NCBI GenBank assembly: GCA_022496185.1
Contig: WTXG01000099.1
Coordinates: forward strand, 1 to 64,000
DNA from: Multifurca ochricompacta
Taxonomy: Eukaryota > Basidiomycota > Agaricomycetes > Russulales > Russulaceae
Length of the DNA: 64,000 nt
Reading direction: 5' to 3'
Shown: positions 54,655 through 64,000 of the stretch, in pieces
Layout of the letters: every line of letters starts with the position of its first letter
How positions within the stretch are numbered: the stretch's first letter is position 1
Notes under the pieces: model-generated
Database searches by the model: none
What the model saw: the letters and a program-made list of their open reading frames with translations, nothing else
What the model was told of the DNA's origin: nothing
Made by a program: the position numbers and the translations under genes

Positions 54655-56450
54655 TTGAGCACTATCGTAGGGACAGGCTCTGGCTGGGACACCATGTGGC
54701 CACGAGATTTGGAGGGAAGGAGGATGGTGACCTCCATGGTGAGGGCCGCGGGCTTGGACTTGATGAGGGAAGTGGTGAATTGGACACCCCTATCCCTTTC
54801 GGAGCCCTGGTGGGCTCGCGACCTTGGGCAGCAGCCGCAGCTTGCGCAAAGGACAACAACGACTTTTGTTGCTGTACCACTATTTGTGGAGTGATAACGT
54901 TGAATGCTGGGTGTGACATGGCATTGACCGGTGGGAGGCCCCGGGGAGCGGCCTTATCAGCAGGCCCGGGTCGCGGCGGTGGTGCGTTCTGACGGACTTC
55001 CAACTGGTCGATGCGACGGACTAAGGACTACAAACTGTCAGCAATACGTGCCAACGGGTCAGTAGGGGCCGGCGCGGCTGGTGAGGGCACGCGCGCAGCT
55101 TGGGTCAGAGGAGGCGGAAGAGAGGGCCCCAGGTCAAGATACGACAGTTCATCCGAGGATGTGGGACCAGCCATCGTAACTTCCGACTTGTGTATAGAGG
55201 CCTCTATCACGTAATGGGCGGGATCGCGGGCCATTTGTTCATGACCTTTGGCAGCCAACCCGTAAAAGGACGTCAGTTGCCAATGGTGCGACGGGAGGGG
55301 TGACAGCTCTGTCGGGCATGTCCTGGTCTGGCTGAGACGACGGGACTTCCTCGAGGAAGAGCGATGGGGTAATCGGAGAGGCTGGCCGCGATGGGCGAGC
55401 GCGGGAGACCGAGCGCGATGGGTAGGGGTTGTAGTTTGAGGCCCTCGAGTGGGTGGGCTCTGGAGCGGATGGGTGAGGTTGGAGTGGAAGGGTGATGGGC
55501 CTTCCTGTGTCGACGGAGAGTCTTCTCAGGGTCCGGTAGAGTACGACGAACAACTTTGGGGGCTGTGGCGTCAATCTCCGCCTTTTCCTGCTTCAGGCGT
55601 TCTCCCTTGTAGCGATGTCGCTAGGCCGAGACCTCCAAAGAGATTTCGAGGCGAGTCTGTGCAGTTAGTTGTTCCCGGAGCTGCTCACGCAGCTGCGGAA
55701 TCTCCAGGAAGAGTTTGAATTCCAGAGATTGACGTACCTACTATTGCCGAGCCTGCTCATGGTAAGCGCCCCTCTCTTCAGTAGTGAACTCTGCCTCCCC
55801 TTTCTGCTTGGCAGCCTGGCCCATGAGCTCACGCATGTTTTTGACGAGCGTGTTATAGAATGTCTCCGGGGCCCCATCATTGAAGAAGTCCCCAAGTGTG
55901 TTGAATAGTGAGGCAAGTTGATCGAGCATCATGTGGATGCGCTCGGCCTCAGTAGTAGGGTGTGGAGCAGAGCGAGCCCCTGATAAGACCATGTGGGCAA
56001 GGCGGGCCATGAGCCAGGTGAAAGTCCCACAATGGGGAGTTCTGGATCGTCGTGCTTGCCTATGCCGCAGTCGAGCATGGCAGCAGCGATGGTGGCGGCT
56101 ATCGTGGCCTGGTCCGAAGTGACACCTAGGTCGCTGTCTTTGTTCAAGACCAAATTTTTGGCCATGTAGTACAGGCCATACGCCGCAGCGGAGTCGGAAA
56201 GGTTTCAACCTGGCTGACGAGTGATAGGCAGTCTTCCCAGAGGCTTCTGTGAGGGAAGGGAGGTGAAGACCCTGCAGATCGATGCCGGGTCGTATCGGAT
56301 AAGAGCGACTAGTGCTCCAAGTGTATCCTCAGCCGGGGAGGCAGGAGGGAGGCGAGAGTGGTATTGTGCTCCGGAGAGTGGCATTGATAAAGTGGGAGGG
56401 CGAGTGAGCTCGCGAGGATACAGTATAACCTAACTGATCAGATGTGAGAG
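54655..56450 (-). mobile_element. Degraded LINE ORF1 fragment (LINE-e)
   Basis: Frames on the minus strand align by eye with ORF1 of the full LINE in order: VILYPRELTRPPTLSMPL, LVLNKDSDLGVTSDQATI and AAAMLDCGIG (like LGITDQSASAAALTSAALLD), an arginine-rich RAS..PSRSVSRARPSRP region, GHEQMARDPAHYVIEAS (like DRMAADPANFGLASS) and SFAQAAAAAQGREP. Several frameshifts. Endonuclease and RT are absent. Confidence 0.7.
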
Positions 56451-56564
56451 GAGGACGGCTCTCTGGGACAAAAATGGGGTCAGATAGGCCTCCTTCAGGT
56501 GTGTATTTTCACGGGTATAGAAATATTTATAAAGGGGTACCTGATTCTAGTACAACAGCGGTAC

Positions 56565-56725
56565 GACATGATTGTGATCACGTGTAGATAACACAAGTGA
56601 AAACACGCTCATAATTAGTTAGATTAATTAGAATATACATCTAAGATCGAGCATGTGATCAAATCACATCATAATGCGCTCGTGTAATTAAGTAGCCGAT
56701 ATAGTACATTAAATTGTATATAAAC
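56565..56725 (+). mobile_element. Internal fragment of hAT-L
   Basis: Matches 2535-2710 (GACATGATTGTGATCA, GTAGATAACACAA, GAATATACATCTAAGATC, GATCAAATCACATCA, GATATAGTACAT). No ends are present, so this is a relic. Confidence 0.6.
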
Positions 56726-56973
56726 TACTGTATAGCTGCTATAAATTAAGCAGTTGCTATCACATAAACGACTGCATCTAAGCCTCTAAGCTAACAAGGT
56801 GAGATAGATAGCTAGTAGTAATAGTAAAGTAGTATCTAATACAAGCTGTGCAATACCTGTTTCTCAGTATGAGAACAAGAGGGATACTTCTATTGGGTAA
56901 GCTGATAAATGAGATTAATGAAAGGTTTGCTGATCAAGAACCAAGGCCATCTCCGAATCCTGTATCCCAAGGG

Positions 56974-57369
56974 TCATGATCCATCAAGGTCAAGAACACG
57001 AATATTATTGCCTGAGATAGCAATACCAATGGCATCTTGTGCCCCAGCCTTATCCATGTAATCATATGTCTGTACTATGGCTGATTCGATGTTGTCTGGT
57101 CCTTTGACTTCAATAATAGCCTTGATTATATCTTGGTGGTGATCTGCTGAGAATTTGTAGATTATGAAGTCTTGGTAAGCCTTGGTACTGTCTCTGTTGA
57201 AGGTACCATATGAATCTCTATCATCACTGTGCCCATCACTGTCCTGAATGAGGCCCTGGGGTTTGACCATATGGTCTGGAGGCAATTGCAAATTTATTAT
57301 TTTGTTTATTGGCCCATAAAGGGATGACCCAAGACAGTGTATATGCTGCAAACAATAGCAGTAGCACAA
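56974..57369 (-). CDS. Hypothetical protein fragment, possibly nuclease-like
   Basis: 131 codons ending at 56974. The second half, AYQDFIIYKFSADHHQDIIK, AIIEVKGPDNIESAIVQTYD, YMDKAGAQDAIGIAIS, GNNIRVLDLDGS, has the D...EVK...Q...Y spacing of PD-(D/E)XK nuclease folds and of large fungal hypothetical families. The 5' part is missing or in other exons; an upstream frame (57500-57306) carries PGNDLQLIYDCATAIV. Function not established. Confidence 0.35.
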   Translation of the reverse strand: MCYCYCLQHIHCLGSSLYGPINKIINLQLPPDHMVKPQGLIQDSDGHSDDRDSYGTFNRDSTKAYQDFIIYKFSADHHQDIIKAIIEVKGPDNIESAIVQTYDYMDKAGAQDAIGIAISGNNIRVLDLDGS

Positions 57370-57463
57370 TCATAGATGAGCTGCAAGTCATTGCCTGGCA
57401 GGAGCAAGGCTGAACTTACGCAGCATGGCCCCAATTGAGGGACTTCAGTCACAGGAAAAGTGT

Positions 57464-57537
57464 GGCCATGTTGGGCATTGAACCCAAGACCCCTGTACAT
57501 TCTAGGACTGGTGCTCTAACCACTTAGCTACACAGCC
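57464..57537 (-). tRNA. tRNA-like sequence, probably a tRNA pseudogene or SINE head
   Basis: 74 bases. The acceptor arms GGCTGTG and CATGGCC pair over 7 positions with two G-U, and the T arm TTGGG-TTCAATG-CCCAA pairs fully. An A-box-like TAGCTAAGTGG and a B-box-like GGTTCAATGCC are placed as in tRNA genes. The anticodon arm is defective: CCAGT and ACAGG pair with an A-A mismatch around a 10-base loop. It resembles a tRNA-Thr-type sequence that has decayed. Confidence 0.45.
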
Positions 57538-57722
57538 TCAGGCTTTCAAGGTGGTTTTCTGTGTGCTGTGTGCTTAGGCACAGCCGGTTCACCCATGTCA
57601 AATGTACCATGACTAGGCTTCAAGCACTTCTCAAAAAACAATTGATTGTAAAATTGAGGTTCAGCAGGGGTCCATATAGCAGATAAATATTATGATTATA
57701 ATAGAGAATCCGGAATGGTATT

Positions 57723-57888
57723 TTTTTTTTTTTCTGAAATCGAATTTGTTCGCGCTTCAGGGTGTGTCCCAAATTGCGCGGCTACTACGGTACAGAGTAG
57801 CTATTGAGTGGACAGTGGTAACTACTTGTGAGGAAAGTAGCGAAGGGTAAAACCTCACTTGGAGGAAAAGGATTAACTAAAGAATGGC
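57723..57888 (-). mobile_element. Very short 5'-truncated LINE tail (LINE-f)
   Basis: T-run at about 57721-57733, hairpin tail, and a 13-bp duplication CCGGAATGGTATT at 57710-57722 and 57889-57901. Inserted just upstream of the intact P gene promoter. Confidence 0.85.
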
Positions 57889-57903
57889 CCGGAATGGTAT
57901 TGG

Positions 57904-57911
57904 TGACGTCA
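57904..57911. promoter_or_regulatory. CRE-like palindrome upstream of P copy C
   Basis: TGACGTCA 86 bases upstream of the ATG at 57997, directly after the LINE-f duplication. Confidence 0.45.
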
Positions 57912-57996
57912 TCGCAGCACAATTGAAGCGCTGAAGCGCGAATCAGCGCCTCGCCCCTCCTTCCATTAGCACCCCTCGACCACTCCTTCTCAGAAT

Positions 57997-58764
57997 ATGG
58001 TTCGTGTGTACATAATCTGTGGCTATCTACTCTCTCCCGATCAGCTTAGGAAGTTTGCCCACTCTCAAAATCTGCGCTATGATCCCGGTGGCGACCTTGT
58101 TATGCTTCACTCTGAAGTCAGACTCTGGGTCGAACGACAACCCAAACTCCCCATTCCATGCCTTTTGGAAGTCAAGTACCCTCGATTAATCTCACCGACT
58201 GTGGGAGGCCTTCGCATTTTGATACCGACACGACGCCGTATCGCAGTGCACACGTTCCAGTTCGAGGAAAAGGATATAGACAAATCAATTCTTCAAAGGG
58301 TGTTGGATCATCCACAGCTGTCGCCACTTGGAGTAGATGCCAGATTCGTGACCTGCCCAGACCCTGACTTGCAACGTCGTCTCCCTGGGGAAGAATATAC
58401 GACGGTTTTTGTGAGTGTTTTTTCAAATGAACTGAGATGTGGTATGGGGTACTATTTGAGTGAATTTTGCAGTACACGGAGGATGAATCATTGCAAAACA
58501 CGGAGGATGAATCATCGCAGAATTCGGAAGATCAATGATGAGGAAAGGAAACAGGGCCAGATTTATGCTTGCCGTCATTGTAATTGGGCGGAAAAATGTG
58601 ATTGGGTAGTTGGGCACGGATATAAAGTTATGATAATTACTTTCTTTTCCATGTTATCTCGCAGCCCTATAGTTGAATTCTGTGACCAGTCTTTTTGCGG
58701 AGCCATTGGTGTATACGAGTCAACTCGATTCTATCACACTCCCCCTTCTCTAGACAATTATTAG
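57997..58764 (+). CDS. Family P gene, copy C (intact, 255 aa), unknown function
   Basis: Unbroken frame from MVRVYIICGYLLSPDQLRKF to RFYHTPPSLDNY. No domain recognised. Visible: WVERQPKLPIPC, LRILIPTRRRIAVHTFQFE, KSILQRVLDHPQLSPLGVD, ARFVTCPDPDLQRR, LPGEEYTTVFVSVFSN, a basic segment of 8-residue repeats (TRRMNHCK, TRRMNHRR) encoded by 24-bp units from 58474, and a Cys/His cluster YACRHCNWAEKCDW then VVGHGYK that could bind a metal. Four copies exist in the window and only this one is complete. It may be a lineage-specific gene spread with the 4-kb unit. Confidence 0.65.
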   Translation: MVRVYIICGYLLSPDQLRKFAHSQNLRYDPGGDLVMLHSEVRLWVERQPKLPIPCLLEVKYPRLISPTVGGLRILIPTRRRIAVHTFQFEEKDIDKSILQRVLDHPQLSPLGVDARFVTCPDPDLQRRLPGEEYTTVFVSVFSNELRCGMGYYLSEFCSTRRMNHCKTRRMNHRRIRKINDEERKQGQIYACRHCNWAEKCDWVVGHGYKVMIITFFSMLSRSPIVEFCDQSFCGAIGVYESTRFYHTPPSLDNY

Positions 58765-61700
58765 CGATTGTAACTAGTAAGATCAAAAGTACAACAGAGA
58801 AGCCCCACTGTCAAAGACGTTGATCCAGGATCTCTTCAAAGCGCATATCTGGCTCGTCCTGTTTCTTGGCAAGTGCTGTGACCAAAGGTCGTTCTGCGAT
58901 GCTCGTCGTCTCAGTGAGCATCTTTGATATAACTTACATCTAATCCCTTTTCACACATCTCTAACATGCACCCGCCTCTACTGATTCCACCCCAATGCAA
59001 GAGAGTACCCACCTCCCTCCAGGTGCCAGTCCGTCAATTCAAAGTACGCAACTATCCAAAAACCTTTCACCTTTCAAAGGCAATGCCGCAAATTCACTTC
59101 TTCTCACGATCAAGAGTTACCTCGACAAGTGGAGAGATGTCTATGGTGGATGAAGTTGTGTCTTCGTAGCTCTTAATCTCAAGGTCGATTTTCCCGCTCT
59201 TTCTCATTTATATACTTATTCTCTGATCCCAAAAATGGTTTCCACCTCTTGATATCGAGCTGCGCGACTGCGACAGGATGGAAGCTTTCATAGTTTTGTC
59301 TATGCCATTTTGACCGTCACCGGGAAGGATTTGGAAGATATTGAATCGGATTACCAGGGTGATTGACTGACCTCTACTTGTATCGTGAACCCATGTGATT
59401 GCAGATGATGTTGCGCCACAGGACTCGACCCTAGGCTGGATACAGCGCCACTCGTCGAGGAGCACCAGGAGAGGCTGGTAAGGGGATTCCGTGAATACGT
59501 GACAATGGATCAAGGTTATGATGCATAGACCCACTTGAAGGTCCAAGGCGGCCGCCCTGGACTCTGTTTGCAGAATTGAATTGCGTCGTACTAATTCCAT
59601 GTATTCTCCCCGAAGAACCATCTAATCGGGCCGCCAAACATGAAACTTTCAGTCAGCTTCGATGATCTCATCACACCTCTGAAGGAAGATACGATGACTG
59701 ATAATTGAGTGCCTCGGGCAGGTTTGGCACTCATGATGATTCCTTCGTGAAAACTTACATGGACAAGGCCCACTCATCAGCGACCAAGAGACAATGAATG
59801 TTCGTCGGCTGACTTTACTGCATCATAGGATGAATTGAAGAAACGTTTTCCAGCGTTCAACTATGCAACCACGTGATCAAGGTCAAGTGGCGTCGACGTC
59901 GACATCGCCCTTCCCGGCGATCTTCATCCGTATAATATCAGCCAATTTTTGCCTTCAACTCGCCCGCCCCAGCATGAACCAAAAATAAAAATAAAAAGAA
60001 CAAGGATACTACCTGGTTGTCTTTTTTTTCTGGGTGAACAAACTTCGTCGTCTAGAGGTATTTGCACTTCATGTTGGGACAGGCCGCGCCGAGGCCCTTG
60101 CATCAACTCATCCAGCCAAAAACCTTGAACTGAACCAAAAATGAAAGCTTTTTGTTCTGAATGCCAAACCTCAAGGATGTCTCGAAGAGTTTGGGGGATC
60201 CCCTCCCCCCCCACCCAATCCGTCGGACGCCACTTGCTAGTCTCAACCCTTTGTGGGCCTCTTTCTCTGCTTTGTCGAGTCTCCGATCTAAACACCCGCT
60301 GCGCCACCCTCTCCTAGGAACATCTTTATAACCCCTCTCCCTTTGTTCCGTATCTCTATCGATCTCCTCTCGCCACCCCATTATCTCATGCCATCATTTT
60401 CTTTGTTCTTTCATATCTCGCCACTCATCTCACCCTTTCACATCACCCATTCTCCTTGTCTCTCTATGCCACTCATACATTCTCTCCTCCATTTTCCATT
60501 CCTTTGTACTCATCACTTGTTAATTTGGACTCGTCCATGTATATAAGGACGACATTCTTGGGCTTGAAAATAAAAAATCCAGACTTTGTCTCACCCTTTC
60601 CTATTATTGCGTGCCTCGTCCTTCCTTCGACATCTAATAACGTCTTGACTGGAACCGACTCCACTTTGAACCCCATTCAGGGTGCCAACTGAGGATGGTA
60701 CACTACTTAAACTCTGCCCAGTGAGTGAACATTTCTCCTGCAGGCGTATCGCTTTACGCTCTAGTAGCACCTGTGGCGGAACAACCTCCTCGTGGATTGT
60801 GGCATCCTCTTCGATCACTACTTCGGTGGCTTACTATCGCCTGGAGACCTTGTCAGGATACCGACGGATTGACGACACGGACTTTGATTTCAATCTGCAA
60901 CAACTATTTGATTCTTGCAACACCAAAAATGGTGATACCGAAATCTCAACCTCCTAAAGAAGCATCGTCACCCGTCTCGAACTCGAGTCGTAACAGACCA
61001 TCTCCACATAGCCTGTGCTTTGGACTGACATTCTCTACATTCCATCTAGACGATCCTGTCCCACCAAATGTGATAGAAACATTCCTAACCCCCACGTACA
61101 GGGGATTTCAGAGGGGAATCGGTGAGCGCATTCGCCTTTAGTTGATACGGGAGAGGAGATGACTCACCTTTTTCCCAAACCACTTACGATGACCTTGGTC
61201 CCCCACAGATTTTCCCTTGCCCAGCGCGTGAGCACTTTATCACTTTTTTCTTCTCTAACTTCCACAATCATGCTCACTTATCTATACCCCAACATTTTAC
61301 CCATTCTTCTTTTGTTCCACTACCCGGTTATATGTGCTAATACGTGAGAAAGAGCACTCCCGTCCCCCACCTTCATCCCAAGGCCGCAGGGAGATATATG
61401 ACCGGTGCCAGTGCGTCACTTCAATTAGGTGAGTTCTAATTCACCAATCTGCCTCGGCGTTCAACCTATCCTACATGGACCCACTCCATAGATATTCCGC
61501 CAAGTTTCATCCGCGGAGGCTCCCCTCGATACCCAAACAAGCGCCAGACAACGCCGACAACAGGGAAAGGTATGAACCTATAGTTAGAATGTTTCTGAGT
61601 GATACTGACAGCCTCCTCCCTCATTTATGCACCCAGAACACCTTGCACCAGGTCCCAATCAAGTACAAATAATAAATCCAAGAGTCCCTAAGACAGAGTG

Positions 61701-61830
61701 GGAAGGCTCGCTCAGACGACAAGCCAAGGAGTTTATAATTCATTATTGACGGGATCTAGTGTTGAGTAGAGTAGAGAGGGTGGTATGAGATGAAGAGCTT
61801 TAGAGAGCAACGAATTCTAGGAACTGTTTC

Positions 61831-62312
61831 TTAGTGATTCCAAAACAGCCTTACTATAACGATATGCGTGATCTTGGCGACGAAGATTGGGAGTTCTGAT
61901 GGAGAGGTCTGATGCTGAAACAGCTATTCTATGCACAGAGACAGGATAGAGAGAGAGAGGAGAAGTGTTACGCTTCACACCCTTTCTTTTCTCTAGAGCA
62001 GCGTCTTCAACGCGTATGACGTCACCACTACATACGCCATTCCTATCTTGTCTTATCTATTAAGTTGCCACAATCAAGCCCAGTTTCGATCTCTTGTGCA
62101 TACAAGCTCCTAGACACTCAGGAATCTATCGCTTTCTTTTGACATCTAATCACCCGAACTTCGTCTATAAGATATTGACATTCACCTCGAACGTAACAAG
62201 GAGGAAGACAAGTGAATATTCGCGAGTATCGATGCTTACTGATTTACAAGGAGCTCAAGACTGAGAGTAAATAAAGAGTTCGACGATACTTCTGCTTAAA
62301 TACCGAATCCTC
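61831..62312. other. Intergenic stretch, nothing recognised
   Basis: No supported gene. Confidence 0.3.
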
Positions 62313-62657
62313 CTAATGACGTCCTTCTGTTAGAATTTCCGGGAGTCCTGTTGAGGATGACTTCGTATTGGAGTTTGTGCATTGAGGATGTTGCCGCTGT
62401 TGCGAGATGAGTCGAGATGGTGGAAGGGAAAAAAAGGTGTGTTTAAATAATTCTGGTATGCCTTCTTCTTCGCCCTTCCTCCTCCGCTGAGCGTGTGTAT
62501 AGTCTCTCCTCCAGCTATCCCTCTTCCACTTATGCCTCACCCCTAGTTCGATCTGTATGTCCGCCAGGCGCCGCACGATGCGCACTTTGCGCCCGCTCTC
62601 GTCGTAGCTTCCAACCGTTCGTATCACGAAATCTTCGAACGTACAGTACACCCGCAT
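62313..62657 (-). CDS. Unknown small gene Z
   Basis: ATG at 62657: MRVYCTFEDFVIRTVGSYDE, KVRIVRRLADIQIELGVRH, then basic WKRDSWRRDYTHAQRRRKG, and a low-complexity end to the stop at 62313. The frame is open upstream into LINE-g sequence, which is not part of the gene. The copy near 49240-49500 is frameshifted. No domain recognised; the gene may be an exon of a larger one cut by LINE-g. Confidence 0.4.
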   Translation of the reverse strand: MRVYCTFEDFVIRTVGSYDESGRKVRIVRRLADIQIELGVRHKWKRDSWRRDYTHAQRRRKGEEEGIPELFKHTFFSLPPSRLISQQRQHPQCTNSNTKSSSTGLPEILTEGRH

Positions 62658-62695
62658 CTCTTCCACTCGTGGCTGATCAATAACACTTGAGCTGC

Positions 62696-62978
62696 GCCCC
62701 CTGAACCAGATTAGACCTGGCAAAGAAAGAATCAATGGACCCCGTCTCCCCCCCCCCCCCCCCCGATTTGGCTGGTCTGAAACTACACGGCATCGCAGTC
62801 GGCCCTGCCTCACTTAACCGACTTCATCACCTTTACTTTTCCCCCTCAGGGTTTTTTCAATGGGGCTACGCTCTAATACATTTACAGGGGACGCTTTGTA
62901 ATAGATAGCCGCGCGACTTAGGCAAGGCCTTGCAAGCGCGTCAATGAAACTCGATTTAAAAAAAAAAAAAAAAAACAG
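62696..62978 (+). mobile_element. 5'-truncated LINE tail (LINE-g)
   Basis: Plus-oriented tail with poly-A at about 62957-62975, a C-run at about 62750-62764, and a duplication around TTGAGCTGC (62687-62695 and 62979-62987; ACA[C/G]TTGAGCTGC if extended). Its body matches the 3' region of LINE-a at about 4150-4370. The paralogous site near 49220 lacks it. Confidence 0.8.
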
Positions 62979-63218
62979 TTGAGCTGCTATATAATCTAGG
63001 ATAGTTGGGCACTTCGGGATTATTGTGTACATGCACCACAACAACCAGAATTTTAATCTCATCATCCAACAAGTCGTCATCCGCCCCCGTTACGACGGTT
63101 TCTTGGGATTATACAAGCCAGGCTGTTTCAGATATTTGTCGATAAGTTAGTCTTGATTAATCTTCGTACACACTGCAGCTGTCTCTGCTGTACTTTTTGA
63201 TCTAACTAATTACAATCG

Positions 63219-63864
63219 CTAATAATTATCGGGAGAAGAGGGAGTGCGATAGAATCGAGTTGACTTGTATACACTGATGGGTCCGTAATCACAGCAGGCA
63301 TAGATGTGGCTCTCCGGCCAAAACCAAAAGTGTTTCCTTTCCTCATCATCCATCTTCCGTGTTTTGTGATGATTCATCCTCCGTGTTCTGCAAAATTCAC
63401 TCAAATAATACCCCATACCACATCTCAGTCCATTTGAAAAAAACACTTACAAAAACCGTCGTATATTCTTCCCCAGGGAGACAACGTTTCACGTCAGGGT
63501 CTGGGCAGGTCACGAATATGGCATCTACTCCAAGCGGCGACAGTTGTGGATGATCCAACACCTTTTGAAGAATGGATTTGTCTATATCCTTTTCCTCGAA
63601 CTGGAACGTGTGTACCGCGGTGCGGTGTCGTGTCGGTATCAAAATGCGAGGGCCTCCCTCAGTCGGTGAGATTAATCGAGGGTACTTGACTTCCAAAAGG
63701 CATGGAATGGGGAGTTTGGGTTGTCGTTCGACCCAGAGTCTGACTTGAGAGTGAAGCATAACAAAGTCGCCACCGGGATCATAGCGCAGATTTTGAGAGT
63801 GGGCAAACTTCCTAAGCTGGTCGGGAGAGAGTAAATAGCCACAGATTATATACACACGAACCAT
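63219..63864 (-). pseudogene. Family P gene, copy D (frameshifted)
   Basis: Intact to VFVSVFFK, where a homopolymer has seven T residues instead of six (minus strand, near 63440), shifting the frame. The later frame MGYYLSEFCRTRRMNHHKTR continues with about 1.5 repeat units. ATG at 63864. Confidence 0.7.
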
Positions 63865-63904
63865 ATTCTGAGAAGTAGTCGAGGGGTGTTAATGGAAAGA
63901 AGTT

Positions 63905-64000
63905 ATCTTTCCACTACTGACATCCCTAAAGTGGTAATCTTGTCACACGACTGTGATTTGTAATAATATTTATTTAAAAAAGGAAAGTTATCGTTGATCA
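63905..64000 (+). mobile_element. Terminus of a Mutator-like MITE
   Basis: Matches the terminal repeat of the elements at 17286 and 22445 (CTGACATCCCTAAAGTGGTA, GTGATTTGTAATAATATT). It lies just upstream of P copy D and runs off the window. Confidence 0.7.

Larger units (their letters stand above)
57902..61830 (+). repeat. Duplicated 4-kb unit, copy C
   Basis: The least interrupted copy: P gene (57997-58764), Q segment (about 59250-59527), R segment (about 59885-60307, minus), TATATAAGGACGAC block at 60540, tail to about 61830. It shows the empty site for the Mutator-like element of copy A near 59650. Confidence 0.75.

Noticed and set aside
57464..57537. Functional tRNA gene
   Set aside because: The anticodon arm has a mismatch and a 10-base loop, so no usable anticodon can be assigned.
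1..64000. CRISPR arrays, riboswitches, bacterial operons or phage
   Set aside because: No regularly spaced repeats with unique spacers, and the intron-containing genes and eukaryotic transposons show a fungal nuclear genome.

Overview
The window looks like a repeat-rich, fast-decaying piece of a basidiomycete (probably Agaricomycete) nuclear genome. The evidence is short GT-AG introns of about 45-110 bases, an alpha-kinase gene, an HGGG-type alpha/beta hydrolase and two 2OG-Fe(II) oxygenase-like genes of a type common in mushrooms, a chromodomain Ty3/Gypsy element, a Ty1/Copia element and several LINE, hAT-like and Mutator-like elements. No bacterial operon, CRISPR array or plasmid feature is present. 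All family names rest on motif recognition; no search was run.

Layout. 1-923: LTR of a retrotransposon whose body lies off the left edge. 924-3620: an alpha-kinase gene cut by that LTR and by two hAT-like elements, one in an exon and one in an intron. 4081-5883: a 5'-truncated LINE with target-site duplications. 6627-10210: alpha/beta hydrolase. 10474-12063: 2OG oxygenase-like gene. 12.3-15.3 kb: LTR-like repeats and two copies (one partial, one frameshifted) of a conserved hypothetical gene. 15.5-22.4 kb: copy A of a 4-kb duplicated unit that starts with an unrecognised gene (called family P here), interrupted by a Mutator-like MITE that itself carries two LINE insertions. 22.4-46.98 kb: a nested stack, in which a second Mutator-like MITE holds a LINE of about 9 kb, which holds a short hAT, a complete Gypsy chromovirus, a complete and nearly unmutated Copia element and a longer hAT. 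47.3-48.8 kb: a second, damaged 2OG oxygenase paralogue. 49.5-53.9 kb: copy B of the 4-kb unit, inverted. 54.6-57.5 kb: degraded LINE ORF1, a hAT fragment, a coding fragment and a tRNA-like sequence. 57.7-61.8 kb: copy C of the unit with the only intact P gene. 62.3-64 kb: an unknown small gene, a LINE tail inserted beside it, P copy D, and a Mutator-like terminus at the edge.

How it fits together. Target duplications give an order of events: the MITE landed first, the LINE entered it, then the Gypsy, Copia and hAT elements entered the LINE. Removing each insertion at its duplicated target restores the LINE reading frames, so the LINE was not badly degraded when it was hit. Substitutions in the Gypsy element are mostly at CpG, and its three in-frame stops are all TGA where CGA would fit, suggesting decay by deamination of methylated cytosine. 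All LINE copies here share a 3' end that can fold into two hairpins with compensatory changes. The Gypsy element carries an 11-base match between its primer binding site and its predicted transcript start, the signature of Tf1-type self-priming.
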